Source of the DNA: Paenibacillus sp. Soil522
GTDB taxonomy: Bacteria > Bacillota > Bacilli > Paenibacillales > Paenibacillaceae
Assembly: GCF_001428245.1 (NCBI RefSeq)
Contig: NZ_LMRV01000024.1
Location: 63,507 to 127,506, forward strand
Length of the DNA stretch: 64,000 bases
Reading direction: 5' to 3'
Below the pieces are notes generated by a model. That model did not search any database, was not told where the DNA came from, and saw nothing but the letters and a program-made list of their open reading frames with translations. Below, in pieces: positions 42,628 to 51,845 of this stretch; positions within the stretch are counted from its first letter, which is position 1, and each line of letters begins with the position of its first letter. The position numbers and the translations under genes were made by a program.

Positions 42628-43281
42628 ATGTTTATAAAACCTATGCTCATGACGGAGCGCGAGAAGCCTTTTGATGATGAAGATTATATCTTCGAACCGA
42701 TCATTGATGGACACCGGCTGCAGCTTTCCTTTATATCGAACAGAGCGAGATTGTATACGAGACACTATAATGATGTTACGCGGCAATATCCCGAGTTACA
42801 TAATGTTCCGTTAAGTGTGCCTGCTGATGTTGTATTGGACGGAGAGGTAGCTTATGTAAATCCGTATACGGGAGCCGTTGAATATGGAACACTGCAGGAA
42901 CGTTACAGGTTAAAAAAGGAGTCGCGAATCCGCGATGCCAAGAAGATACAACCAGTGAAATTTTTTGTATTCGATATTCTTTATTTTAATGGAAAAGATC
43001 TGAGGCAAACTCCGCTGCTGGAGCGAAAGAAGCTGCTGTACTCGATTTTGGAGGATAACGCATATTATAAGAAGATGTTATTCGTGGAGAGAGAAGGTAT
43101 AGCATTATTCGATCTCGTCAAACGGTCCGATCTTGAGGGTGTGGCTTGCAAACGGAAGGATAGCGTTTACGCCGAGGGGCGAAGGGACAGCTGGCTAAAG
43201 GTTAGAAATGGGGAATATGGCGCTTTGTCTATGACGGCCAAGCGTGAAGAAGCCGGCATATCAGAATTGAAGAATTGTTAA
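42628..43281 (+). CDS. ATP-dependent DNA ligase-like protein lacking catalytic Lys
   Basis: 217 residues matching the nucleotidyltransferase domain of short ATP-dependent DNA ligases: LYTRHYNDVTRQYPEL, VLDGEVAYVNPYTG (motif III), VFDILYFNGKDLR, LEGVACKRKDS (motif IV) and SWLKVRNG (motif V). Motif I, normally EPKIDGHR with the AMP-accepting Lys, reads EPIIDGHR: residue 25, codon ATC at 42700-42702, is Ile. The protein should therefore not form the ligase-AMP intermediate in the usual way. It is also short at the C-terminus, without an OB-fold. GGGAGGAGG precedes the ATG. It may be a non-catalytic binder or a recently inactivated enzyme. Confidence 0.8.
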   Translation: MFIKPMLMTEREKPFDDEDYIFEPIIDGHRLQLSFISNRARLYTRHYNDVTRQYPELHNVPLSVPADVVLDGEVAYVNPYTGAVEYGTLQERYRLKKESRIRDAKKIQPVKFFVFDILYFNGKDLRQTPLLERKKLLYSILEDNAYYKKMLFVEREGIALFDLVKRSDLEGVACKRKDSVYAEGRRDSWLKVRNGEYGALSMTAKREEAGISELKNC

Positions 43282-43331
43282 TGGAATTATTAATGAATAT
43301 ACTTGTAATGAAGTCAAGTCAAGGAAAAACG

Positions 43332-43369
43332 AAAGGATGCTGACGGCAGATGCCGGCTGCATCCTTTTT
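43332..43369 (+). terminator. Terminator after ligase-like gene
   Basis: AAAGGATGC (43332-43340) pairs with GCATCCTTT (43359-43367) with inner CGGCA/TGCCG, then T-run. Confidence 0.85.
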
Positions 43370-43514
43370 GATTTGTTAGGCTGTTCCTAAATCGGAGTAT
43401 AAGCTGGATAATACATGAACCGGATATTTATGTTTTGATGAGACTGTATAATGAAGCCGAGCATGTCTTTTTTCGCTTACCAAAAACAATAAAGATTCGA
43501 TTATAGCTTTTCAA

Positions 43515-43543
43515 TTGGCTCAAAAATTGCAATACTATATGAT
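43515..43543 (+). promoter_or_regulatory. Promoter of the AraC-type gene
   Basis: TTGGCT (43515-43520) and TATGAT (43538-43543) are separated by 17 bases, 34 bases before ATG 43578. Confidence 0.55.
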
Positions 43544-43577
43544 AAAATATTGTGATTTTGTCATAGCGGGAGGTACT

Positions 43578-44459
43578 ATGAATTTTCTGTTCGATCCTGT
43601 CAAATTTGATGGCGATACGTTTATTTGGTCGCATGGCGTAAAAACGGATACGGCTTATCCCGGCTTTTATCACTGGCATCAATGCATGGAGCTGCTGTAC
43701 GTGCATGAGGGAGAAGGCAGCATCATCGTAAACCAGCATACGTATGAAATGCGGCGCGGCATGCTGTTTTTGTTTCAGCCCTTTCAGCTGCATAAGGTAT
43801 TCGCGAATGTGAGTCCGGAGAAGCCTTATAGGCGCTCGATAGCTTTCTTTGAGCCCTCCGTCTTTACGGATAGCTTGCTGTCGTTTCCTCTCCGGCACAG
43901 CTTGTTTATGAAGGTATGGCAGGGTCGCTCGACCAGGCCTGCATTTGATTTATCGCAGGAAAGCGGCCGCTTAGAATCCTGTTTCGCTAATTACGACGAC
44001 ATAAGCAAGCAGGGCAGGGGACAGGAGCAGGAAGAGGTCGCGATACTTCTGCTGGAACTTATGGGCTGTATTCATAAAGCTGGAGGCGGGAATCGGGATA
44101 CCGCAGTGATGGATCCGAGCGGGAGGGCGCTGCGCTATTCGGAGCAAATTATGCAATGGATTGAAGCGCATTATGCGGAGGAGGTTAGCCTTGACCAATT
44201 AGCCGAGCTGATGCATTTATCCAAATTTTACGTATCTCGCGTGTTTCATGAGGAGACAGGCAGCAATATTACCGACTATTTGACCGCCCGGAGAATCAAA
44301 CAAGCCAGCAGGCTGCTGCAATCCACTTCACTATCGATCGAGCTGGTCGGCATTCAAGTCGGTTACCCGAATGTTTCATATTTCATCCATATGTTTAAAA
44401 AGGTAGTAGGAGCAACACCGCTTAAGTATCGGCAGAGGCATGTGGGAAGCTTGAAGTAA
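43578..44459 (+). CDS. AraC-family transcriptional regulator
   Basis: 293 residues with an N-terminal cupin (YHWHQCMELLYVHEGEGSIIV, RGMLFLFQPFQLH) and C-terminal paired HTH (LAELMHLSKFYVSRVFHEET, GIQVGYPNVSYFIHMFKKV). ATG 43578 follows GGGAGGTA; the frame from 43515 overlaps the promoter. No obvious target is adjacent: the next genes on both sides are convergent or terminated, so it may act elsewhere. Confidence 0.9.
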   Translation: MNFLFDPVKFDGDTFIWSHGVKTDTAYPGFYHWHQCMELLYVHEGEGSIIVNQHTYEMRRGMLFLFQPFQLHKVFANVSPEKPYRRSIAFFEPSVFTDSLLSFPLRHSLFMKVWQGRSTRPAFDLSQESGRLESCFANYDDISKQGRGQEQEEVAILLLELMGCIHKAGGGNRDTAVMDPSGRALRYSEQIMQWIEAHYAEEVSLDQLAELMHLSKFYVSRVFHEETGSNITDYLTARRIKQASRLLQSTSLSIELVGIQVGYPNVSYFIHMFKKVVGATPLKYRQRHVGSLK

Positions 44460-44510
44460 GGGCAGCCATCCGGTTAAGGCCTCCCTGATCGCTTCGGCAA
44501 CATATAAGAA

Positions 44511-44541
44511 AGAGCTGCAATCGCCTACTGCGATCACAGCT
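44511..44541 (-). terminator. Terminator of NlpC/P60 gene
   Basis: GAGCTG (44511-44516) and CAGCTC (44536-44541) with inner ATCGC/GCGAT pairing; on the minus strand it is followed by TTTCTTAT. Confidence 0.7.
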
Positions 44542-44569
44542 CCTTCCTCAAGCTTTGTAGTTGTTGTTT

Positions 44570-45049
44570 TTATAATACGCGTCTTGCCGTCACGTAGTTC
44601 TTGCTCCAGTAGCTGGAATTTAGATCAGAAACGTTAACGCCTTTGCTCGAGCTTTGAATGATTTTGTTATTGCCTGCGTATATGGCTACATGACTAATTG
44701 ACTTGCCGTTCGTTTTGAAGAAAACAAGATCGCCCATGCTCAAAGAACCTTTTGGGACCTTCTCGCCAACCGTTGCTTGTGCAGCGGAAGTTCGCGGAAG
44801 GGAAACGTCAAGTCCTCTGTACAAAAACTGTGTGAACGACGAGCAGTCAAAAGCGTATGTAATGCCAGCTGGCGCACCGAATTTATATGGAGTGCCGAGG
44901 TATTCTTTGCCTACAGAAATAAGGCCAATCGTTTGAGGTGTTGCTGCATGCGTTTTCTGCGCAAAAGATCCAAAAGTGATTGCCGACATGACGATCGCGC
45001 TGCAAATGCCTGCTTTTGCAATCGATTTCATTAGTTTTGATTTTCTCAT
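44570..45049 (-). CDS. Secreted NlpC/P60 peptidoglycan hydrolase
   Basis: 159 residues. MRKSKLMKSIAKAG and a hydrophobic core ending THA form a signal peptide, so it is secreted. The rest is a bare NlpC/P60 domain: GKEYLGTPYKFGAP, catalytic Cys in AFDCSSFTQF, and His in SHVAIYAGN. Such enzymes cut D-Glu to diamino-acid peptide bonds in the cell wall. ATG 45049 follows GGAGGGA at a longish 13 bases; ATG 45031 is an alternative. There is no wall-binding domain, so it may rely on diffusion or partners. Confidence 0.9.
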   Translation of the reverse strand: MRKSKLMKSIAKAGICSAIVMSAITFGSFAQKTHAATPQTIGLISVGKEYLGTPYKFGAPAGITYAFDCSSFTQFLYRGLDVSLPRTSAAQATVGEKVPKGSLSMGDLVFFKTNGKSISHVAIYAGNNKIIQSSSKGVNVSDLNSSYWSKNYVTARRVL

Positions 45050-45215
45050 GCTGTCAGGATGTCCCTCCGCGTTTCGTATTATGTGTTTTACTATAACACA
45101 TCTACAAAACGGCGATTTTTGCTCATGAGAGCGAAAAGTTAGCAATAACAAGGATTATGAGCAATTATGAGAAATAAATGAAAAAATATTAATAATAAAT
45201 GATTAATATTGCGAC

Positions 45216-46196
45216 TTAAGGCATATTTACGCCTCTAGCGCTTACGAGAAGCGTGTACCATTGATCTCTAGTCATGATTTCCGCCTGTTTTACAGCATCT
45301 TTACAGGCAATAATGCGCTTTGGATTAACTGTGCCGATGACAGGCTGAATGCGGGCGGGATGCTTCATCAGCCAAGCAAGCACAATCGCTTCAGGCGTCG
45401 TTTCATTCTCCTCGGCGATTTGCTTCACGAGAGCGGCTGTTTTCATTTCCGCTTCGGTCGCGTTCTCCGATGCTCTTCCTGAAAATCTTCCTTGAGCCAG
45501 CGGTCCCCATGCTTGAATTTGAATATTTTCCATTTGCATAAATTCCATGAGTCCTTCAGGAAAGTTATCTTTTAAGCCGGCCTTTTGGTTTACATGAATG
45601 CCTTGATCAATCCAGTCATGACGCAGCAGGCTCATCTCCAGCTGGTTTACGACGATTGGATCAGGCAATGCGCTTTGCAAGAAGCGAATTTGGCCCGGGC
45701 TCATATTCGATACGCCAAAGTTGCGAACCTTGCCCGACAGCTTCAGCTTCGTGAAGGCTTCAGCGATTTCGTCCGGCTCCATCAATGAATCCGGGCGGTG
45801 CAGCAGCAGCACGTCCAGATATTCTGTGCCAAGCCGCTCTAATATGCCGTCCACTGAAGGCAAAATATGCTCTTTCGAGAAATTGAACCGCCCTGGTAAA
45901 ATGCCGTCGGAGAGCTGAATGCCCACTTTGGATTGAATGACGATCTGTTCGCGAAGCTTAGGCTGCTGCTTAAGAACTTGTCCAAACACAGATTCAGCCT
46001 TGCCTCTCGTATATATGTCCGCATGGTCGTACATTGTAATTCCGATGGACAGAGCAGCTTCTACGGCTTCTTCCGCCTGACGGATGTGGCTGGATGTAAC
46101 AGGGTCTGCAAGGTCCCAGCTCCCGCCGAATCCCATGCAGCCCAGCGCTAAACGGCTGTCCGATATTCCACGACGCTCTAATGGCATCCATTTCAT
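45216..46196 (-). CDS. Aldo-keto reductase family protein
   Basis: 326 residues: LGCMGFGGSWD, DHADIYTRGKAES (Asp, Tyr), Lys in VIQSKVGIQLS, His in LLLHRPDSLMEP, and PVIGTVNPKRI at the nucleotide site. The RPDSLMEPDEIAEAF pattern matches the YdhF/YtbE-like branch that reduces sugar or aldehyde carbonyls. GGAGGTTG precedes the ATG. It is divergent from the esterase gene. Confidence 0.9.
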   Translation of the reverse strand: MKWMPLERRGISDSRLALGCMGFGGSWDLADPVTSSHIRQAEEAVEAALSIGITMYDHADIYTRGKAESVFGQVLKQQPKLREQIVIQSKVGIQLSDGILPGRFNFSKEHILPSVDGILERLGTEYLDVLLLHRPDSLMEPDEIAEAFTKLKLSGKVRNFGVSNMSPGQIRFLQSALPDPIVVNQLEMSLLRHDWIDQGIHVNQKAGLKDNFPEGLMEFMQMENIQIQAWGPLAQGRFSGRASENATEAEMKTAALVKQIAEENETTPEAIVLAWLMKHPARIQPVIGTVNPKRIIACKDAVKQAEIMTRDQWYTLLVSARGVNMP

Positions 46197-46457
46197 TTTC
46201 TATCAACCTCCGCAAAATTTGTATACAACCTTTAACCGGTTTCTATTATACCTCGCTATTTCGAAACATATAAGGACTGAAAAAAAGTTCACTAAGTAAA
46301 CTTAAGACGCGGATGGCGTATGTAAAAGGCGCTGCATGGCAGCATGGATTGCAAGCGCTTCATTTTGATGCTACATTACTTAAGAATCATGTTGATCTTA
46401 ATAGCATGCTAGCAGTAACAGGTACGGTTTCAATATCTATCTAAGGAGGAATAACGA

Positions 46458-47240
46458 TTGGCTCTTATCACCTGTAACTTTTTTTCGGATACGCTGGGTT
46501 TAAGCACCTCTATGACCGTTATATTGCCTCAGCAGACTTCCTCGCAAATCGGGATGAACAACCGAAGCAGCCAGAAGCTGCACAAGACGTTATATTTATT
46601 GCACGGCTTCTCCGATGACGATACGATCTGGTCAAGAAGAACGTCCATCGAACGATATGTGGCAGAGCTTGGACTCGCCGTTGTGATGCCGAATGTGCAT
46701 CAGAGCTTTTATACGGATATGGAGTATGGTAATAAGTACTGGACCTTTCTAACGGAGGAGCTTCCGGCAATCGCCCGATCCTTCTTCCCTTTATCTGACG
46801 CGAGAGAGGATAATTATGTTGCAGGCTTGTCGATGGGCGGCTATGGGGCGTTCAAATGGGCGCTGAGGCATCCTGATCGCTTTGCCGCTGCGGGCAGCTT
46901 GTCCGGTGCACTTGATATGGCAAATCATATTAAAGATCCGGCAATGCCTCATATGAAGCCGTATTTCCGTCTTATATACGGAGAGAAAGAAATGAAAGGG
47001 ACCAATGAGGATCTGCTTCATCTTGTCGCCGGACAAGCTCAGTCTGATTTAGCGAAGCCATCGCTTTACCAGTGCTGCGGGACAGAGGATTTTCTATACC
47101 ATGACAATATTGCCTTCCGCGATGCCTGCAAGGAAGCGGATTATCCGCTAACTTACGTTGAAGGGCCGGGCAGTCATGAATGGGGCTACTGGGACACGCA
47201 TATTCAGCATTTTTTGCAGTGGCTGCCGCTGGGAAAATAG
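46458..47240 (+). CDS. Tributyrin-type esterase (alpha/beta hydrolase)
   Basis: 260 residues, esterase D/EstA family. LYLLHGFSDDDTIW forms the oxyanion loop, the nucleophile elbow is GLSMGGYGA, the acid is in the CGTEDFLYHDN segment and the His is in GPGSHEWGYWD. No signal peptide, so intracellular; it may remove acyl groups from imported sugars. The start is TTG 46458 with AAGGAGG eight bases upstream; no ATG is available nearby. Confidence 0.88.
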   Translation: MALITCNFFSDTLGLSTSMTVILPQQTSSQIGMNNRSSQKLHKTLYLLHGFSDDDTIWSRRTSIERYVAELGLAVVMPNVHQSFYTDMEYGNKYWTFLTEELPAIARSFFPLSDAREDNYVAGLSMGGYGAFKWALRHPDRFAAAGSLSGALDMANHIKDPAMPHMKPYFRLIYGEKEMKGTNEDLLHLVAGQAQSDLAKPSLYQCCGTEDFLYHDNIAFRDACKEADYPLTYVEGPGSHEWGYWDTHIQHFLQWLPLGK

Positions 47241-47280
47241 CAAAACGCCGTTAAGCAGCGCCGCCGGGAGCTGAAATAGA

Positions 47281-47317
47281 AATCACACGTGATTATTTAT
47301 AATCGCGTGTGATTTTT
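47281..47317 (+). terminator. Terminator after esterase
   Basis: Segments 47281-47294 and 47301-47314 pair at 13 of 14 positions around a 6-base loop, followed by TTTTTTG. Confidence 0.8.
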
Positions 47318-47385
47318 TGTTTTTTAGGGTTTCGGCCGGATTCGTCTTACTCCAAATATTTATATAAAATTATTCGTATTAAGGG

Positions 47386-47414
47386 TTGCAAAATGTATCC
47401 GCTCCCATTATGAT
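47386..47414 (+). promoter_or_regulatory. Promoter of the GH51 gene
   Basis: TTGCAA (47386-47391) and TATGAT (47409-47414) are 17 bases apart, about 100 bases before the start codon. Confidence 0.6.
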
Positions 47415-47516
47415 TTGAATAGAATTAATATATATATTAGTGAATAAATAAATATATTAATTCAATGAATGTATAAAGTCATCCAATTCTAATCTATTAA
47501 AGTGAGGGCGAATCAT

Positions 47517-49007
47517 ATGGCAAACCGGGTAACCATTAACGCCGATTTGGCGGCAGGCACGATTAACCGTAACATTTATGGACATTTCTCCGAGCATTTG
47601 GGACGTTGTATTTATGAGGGCATTTGGGTGGGCGAGGATTCCCCTATTCCGAATACGAACGGTATCCGCAACGATGTTGTAGCTGCGCTTAAGCAGCTGA
47701 AAATTCCGGTTCTGCGCTGGCCGGGAGGCTGCTTTGCCGACGAGTATCACTGGAAGGACGGCATCGGGCCGCGCGAATCGCGTAAGCGGATGATCAATAC
47801 GCACTGGGGCGGCGTCGTTGAAAACAACCATTTTGGCACGCATGAGTTTTTGATGCTTTGCGAGATGCTGGAGTGCGAGCCGTACATTTCGGGCAACGTG
47901 GGCAGCGGCACGGTTCAGGAAATGTCCGAATGGGTGGAGTACATGACGTTTGACGGCGTTTCGCCGATGGCGGAATTGCGTCAAGAGAACGGCCGGGAAA
48001 AACCTTGGAACGTTAAATATTTTGGCGTCGGCAACGAGAACTGGGGCTGCGGCGGTAATATGCGTCCCGAGTATTACGCGGATCTGTATAGAAGATACCA
48101 AACTTACGTGCGCAACTACGGCGAAAACAAAATCCACAAAATCGCTTGCGGACCGAACGTCGACGATTATCGCTGGATGGATGTCGTGATGCGCGAAGCT
48201 CACGGGATGATGGATTCGATTTCTCTGCACTATTATACAATTCCGGGTGACTGGACGAGAAAAGGCGCGGCGACTAGCTTCTCCGAGGATGAATGGTACA
48301 TCACGATGAAGAAAGCGCTCTGGATGGACGAGCTCATCGAGCGCCATTCCACGATTATGGACCGTTATGACCCGAGCAAGCGCATCGGTCTTATCGTAGA
48401 CGAGTGGGGCACATGGTTCGATGTGGAGCCGGGCACCAATCCGGGCTTCCTCTACCAGCAGAACACGATTCGTGATGCGCTCGTTGCTGGCGTGACGCTT
48501 AACATTTTCCACGATCATTGCGATCGGGTGCAAATGGCGAATATCGCGCAGGTCATTAACGTGCTGCAATCGGTTATTTTAACCGAGGGCGAGAAAATGG
48601 TGCTAACGCCAACTTATCATGTATTTGATATGTACAAGGTGCATCAGGACGCAGAGATGCTTAAGACGACGATCGACAGCCAGGATTACGCGCATAATGA
48701 TCAGAAAATCCCGCAAGTATCCGTATCTGCGTCCAAGGATGCGGAAGGCCGTATTCATGTAAGCTTGTGCAATCTGGACAACCAGTCCGGAGCGGATGTT
48801 GAAATCGATCTTCGCGGCTTAGCCGGGGCGGGTTTGAAAGTTTCGGGAACGGAGCTTACCGCTTCAATCAAAGATGCCCACAACACTTTCGAGCAGCCTG
48901 AAGCCGTAGTGCCAAGCGTTTATCAAGCATTTACAGTCGAGGGTACGAAAATCAATGCGAAGCTCTCGGCAATGTCCGTAACCGTTCTTGAGCTGATTGC
49001 GGAATAA
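47517..49007 (+). CDS. abfA: GH51 alpha-L-arabinofuranosidase
   Basis: 496 residues, full GH51 length, intracellular. Landmarks: [20 protein letters not shown] start motif, [14 protein letters not shown], acid/base Glu in [11 protein letters not shown] and nucleophile Glu in [11 protein letters not shown], then a C-terminal beta-domain. It releases terminal alpha-L-arabinose from imported arabino-oligosaccharides. ATG 47517 is preferred with GTGAGGGCG upstream; GTG 47502 overlaps that site. The DUF6171-like gene follows after 10 bases. Confidence 0.94.
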   Translation: MANRVTINADLAAGTINRNIYGHFSEHLGRCIYEGIWVGEDSPIPNTNGIRNDVVAALKQLKIPVLRWPGGCFADEYHWKDGIGPRESRKRMINTHWGGVVENNHFGTHEFLMLCEMLECEPYISGNVGSGTVQEMSEWVEYMTFDGVSPMAELRQENGREKPWNVKYFGVGNENWGCGGNMRPEYYADLYRRYQTYVRNYGENKIHKIACGPNVDDYRWMDVVMREAHGMMDSISLHYYTIPGDWTRKGAATSFSEDEWYITMKKALWMDELIERHSTIMDRYDPSKRIGLIVDEWGTWFDVEPGTNPGFLYQQNTIRDALVAGVTLNIFHDHCDRVQMANIAQVINVLQSVILTEGEKMVLTPTYHVFDMYKVHQDAEMLKTTIDSQDYAHNDQKIPQVSVSASKDAEGRIHVSLCNLDNQSGADVEIDLRGLAGAGLKVSGTELTASIKDAHNTFEQPEAVVPSVYQAFTVEGTKINAKLSAMSVTVLELIAE

Positions 49008-49017
49008 GGCAGCTCTT

Positions 49018-49293
49018 ATGATGAGCAGCAAAAATCAGTGCAAGGGCTGCCGGGACGAATATCGCGTGACCGACGAGCAGATCGACCGCATATTGGCGGC
49101 GCCGATGTTCCAAACTGACATTAGCGTGCCTGATGACGTGTACGAGCAGCGCTTGCGGCAATGCAGCAGCTGCCCGAAGTTTCAGTACGGCACGACATGC
49201 GCCGTATGCGGCTGCTTCGTGCGCATTGCCGCCAAATACAAAGATCGCGCATGTCCAATGCCGGGCGATAGTCGCTGGGCGAAGTATGCTTAA
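49018..49293 (+). CDS. Small Cys-rich protein, DUF6171-like
   Basis: 91 residues with eight or more cysteines: CKGCRDEYRV at the start, then CSSCPKFQYGTTCAVCGCFV and a last Cys in RACPMPG. The spacing implies one or two zinc sites. The pattern resembles DUF6171 proteins of Bacilli, whose function is not known. The ATG is 10 bases after the GH51 stop, with AAGG upstream, so the gene is co-transcribed with the arabinofuranosidase. Confidence 0.7.
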   Translation: MMSSKNQCKGCRDEYRVTDEQIDRILAAPMFQTDISVPDDVYEQRLRQCSSCPKFQYGTTCAVCGCFVRIAAKYKDRACPMPGDSRWAKYA

Positions 49294-49313
49294 AAACAAG
49301 TGAAATCGTTCAA

Positions 49314-49347
49314 AAGGCCGCTCTCCGTTATTACGGGGAGCGGCCTT
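49314..49347. terminator. Terminator between DUF6171-like and GH4 genes
   Basis: AAGGCCGCTC (49314-49323) and GAGCGGCCTT (49338-49347) form the stem between two convergent genes. Confidence 0.8.
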
Positions 49348-49363
49348 ATTACGCTTGTAACGC

Positions 49364-50662
49364 TTATTTATAGCTCGGAAGCCAGCTGCCGTGCGCTTCA
49401 ATCAGCTCATCGCATAGCGATACGATGTCATCCATAGACAGCTCGGCGGATGTATGCGGGTCGAGCAGGGCTGCATGGTAAATATGATCGCGCTTGCCGG
49501 TAATGGCAGCCTCGATTGTCAGCAGCTGCGTGTTGATGTTTGTGCGGTTTAACGCAGCCAGTTGTGGCGGCAGGTCGCCGACATAGGTTGGCGTAACGCC
49601 GTTCGCATCGACTAGGCACGGCACCTCTACGCAAGCTTCCTTCGGCAGGTTTGTAATCAAGCCGGTGTTCATGACGTTGCCGCCGATTTTGAACGGGTTG
49701 TTCGTTTCGATAGCTTCTAGAATATAAGAAGCGTATTCATGGCTGCGGCAGTGCTCAAGGCTGCGGTCATTGACGAGCGAATCGCGCATGGATTTCCAGC
49801 CTTCAATTTGGTTTACGCAGCGGCGGGGATATTCATCGAGCGGAATGTTAAAGCGGTCGACAAGCTCCGGATAGCTGCGCTTAATGAAGTATGGATGGTA
49901 TTCGGCGTTATGCTCGGACGATTCCGTAATGTAATAGCCGAACTTAAGCATAAGCTCGTAACGAACCATATCATGATGCTTTTCGAGCTGCTTCTCGGCG
50001 GCACGGCGCTTGATTTCCGGATATAAGTCAACGCCGTCCTTGCTCGCTTCGAGCAGCCAGGCCATATGGTTAATGCCTGCGATTTTGTATTTGACGCCGG
50101 TCGGGTCAAGATTCAAATGCTCGAACAGATGCGGAACGCAAACCTGCACGCTGTGACAGAGACCGACGGTGTTGACGCCGCCGTAAGTGTTCATGACATT
50201 GGTCAGAACAGCCATCGGATTCGTATAGTTCAGGAACAAGGCGTCCGGACAAACCTCTTTAATGTCGCGTGCGAAATCCAGCATAACCGGTATTGTGCGC
50301 AGGTTTCGGAAAATGCCGCCGATACCGACGGTATCGGCTATCGTTTGGCGTAAGCCGTATTTTTTCGGAATTTCAAAATCGGTGATCGTACAAGGATCGT
50401 AGCCACCGACTTGAATGGCGTTTACGATGTATTTAGCTCCGCGAAGCGCTTCTTTACGGTCGGAATAAGCTTTAATCTGGCAGGTGCTTTCGCTCGTCTG
50501 CTTAAGATTGAGCAGCATTTGCTCGGAATCGCGGAGACGCTCCGCATCAATATCGAATAAAGCAATTTCAAAGCCTTGAAGCGCTGGCGTCTGCATGACA
50601 TCGCCGAGAATGTTTTTGGCAAATACGGTGCTTCCAGCTCCGATAAATGTAATTTTGGACAT
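49364..50662 (-). CDS. melA: GH4 alpha-galactosidase
   Basis: 432 residues, NAD- and Mn-dependent GH4 family. Rossmann start KITFIGAGSTVFAKNILGDV, metal and substrate region NYTNPMAVLT, the selectivity motif GLCHSVQ, and GINHMAWLLE. In GH4 the residues after Cys separate specificities; CHS is the alpha-galactosidase form, as opposed to CHE or CDxP. The enzyme uses a redox-assisted elimination mechanism inside the cell. AGGAGG precedes ATG 50662. It is divergent from the AraC gene, its probable activator; the promoter has TATACT (50706-50701) but a poor -35. Confidence 0.9.
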   Translation of the reverse strand: MSKITFIGAGSTVFAKNILGDVMQTPALQGFEIALFDIDAERLRDSEQMLLNLKQTSESTCQIKAYSDRKEALRGAKYIVNAIQVGGYDPCTITDFEIPKKYGLRQTIADTVGIGGIFRNLRTIPVMLDFARDIKEVCPDALFLNYTNPMAVLTNVMNTYGGVNTVGLCHSVQVCVPHLFEHLNLDPTGVKYKIAGINHMAWLLEASKDGVDLYPEIKRRAAEKQLEKHHDMVRYELMLKFGYYITESSEHNAEYHPYFIKRSYPELVDRFNIPLDEYPRRCVNQIEGWKSMRDSLVNDRSLEHCRSHEYASYILEAIETNNPFKIGGNVMNTGLITNLPKEACVEVPCLVDANGVTPTYVGDLPPQLAALNRTNINTQLLTIEAAITGKRDHIYHAALLDPHTSAELSMDDIVSLCDELIEAHGSWLPSYK

Positions 50663-50810
50663 TATGTGATGGCCTCCTAAAGGATGATTGCTGACTCCTT
50701 TAGTATAAGGAGGACGGCTGAAAATGAATATGGAAGGAACGAAGCATTATATGGAGAAATGTTGCATCATTTAGTATGATAGTTAGAGCTGGTAATCTGG
50801 AGGTGTAACG

Positions 50811-51665
50811 TTGGAAAAGCATCATAGTTATTCGCTCAGTATTAATGCAGCTCCGTTAAAGGGAGAAATGTCGGTATTATTTAGCGGGAAGGGACGACCT
50901 GTTGCCGGTCATTTTATTGGGCCAGCTGTTCATGACTACTACTTAATTCATATTGTGCTTGATGGGGAGGGGATGTTTGAAACACTAGGAAACGCTCATT
51001 CGTGCAAAGCTGGCGATGCGTTTGTCATTTTCCCCGACATCTTGGTGAAATACGAGGCAAGCATGAGCAATCCTTGGGAATATATGTGGGTCGGCTTCTC
51101 GGGCGAGATCGTAGAGTCGTCGCTTGCCTCCATCGGCATTTCGCCGGATCGGGCAGTCATTCGGGATAGCTCGCTTCCTGCGATGAAGCGGATGTTCAGA
51201 AATTTGCGGAAAAGCATGGAGAAAACGAATGTTCCAGCGCTCGGAAACATGGAGGCGTCGGGCTGGCTTAGGCTGATTTTGCATGAGCTCGGACAGGTGC
51301 ATCTAACGGTCAACTCCGAGGTGAGCATACCGGAGTCCCGTTCCTACCGTCAAATCGATCAAGCTATCCGGCTGCTTTCCTTACAGTATGGGCAGCAGCT
51401 GTCTATTGAAGGAATCGCTCATACGCTCGGCTATCACAGGGCTCATTTAACAAGGCTGTTCAAGGAGGCAACGGGCTTGCCGCCCATGCAGTACTTGTAT
51501 AAGGTGCGAATGAAGAAGGCCGAGGAGCTGCTGGAGGGAGAGCTTACCATCGCTCAGATTGCTGCTTCAGTTGGCTACAATGATCCGCTTTTTTTCACCA
51601 AGCAATTTCACAAATGGAGCGGACAATCTCCTACGGAGTTTCGGAGAAAATTGTTTAATGAATAG
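50811..51665 (+). CDS. AraC-family transcriptional regulator
   Basis: 284 residues: an N-terminal cupin (IHIVLDGEGMF-like, KAGDAFVIFPDILVKYEAS) and C-terminal paired HTH (IAHTLGYHRAHLTRLFKEAT, IAASVGYNDPLFFTKQFHKW). The start is TTG 50811 after GGAGGTG. It is divergent from the GH4 alpha-galactosidase and resembles MsmR-type activators of alpha-galactoside genes, so that gene is its likely target. Confidence 0.9.
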   Translation: MEKHHSYSLSINAAPLKGEMSVLFSGKGRPVAGHFIGPAVHDYYLIHIVLDGEGMFETLGNAHSCKAGDAFVIFPDILVKYEASMSNPWEYMWVGFSGEIVESSLASIGISPDRAVIRDSSLPAMKRMFRNLRKSMEKTNVPALGNMEASGWLRLILHELGQVHLTVNSEVSIPESRSYRQIDQAIRLLSLQYGQQLSIEGIAHTLGYHRAHLTRLFKEATGLPPMQYLYKVRMKKAEELLEGELTIAQIAASVGYNDPLFFTKQFHKWSGQSPTEFRRKLFNE

Positions 51666-51845
51666 CTTTCTCAAGGCGGTTACTACAGTCGCGATATAGG
51701 AACACTGTTTCTCAATACGACTTTCGGCCAGTTACAGTCATGACCTTACCGGATTAAGGAGTATCTTGGGATCCTGCAGGCGTATTTGTGTATGGAATGA
51801 ACGAGCCTGCATCAGCAGGCCCATACCTATTCATTATTATTGCTG

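Noticed and set aside
46350-46364. Possible cre site TTGCAAGCGCTTCAT before the esterase gene
   Set aside because: It is palindromic but one base too short for the cre consensus and misses the final CA spacing.
47457-48569. Long open frame (370 codons) on the minus strand
   Set aside because: It lies wholly opposite the GH51 gene, has no ribosome site or recognisable domain, and its length follows from the codon pattern of the real gene.
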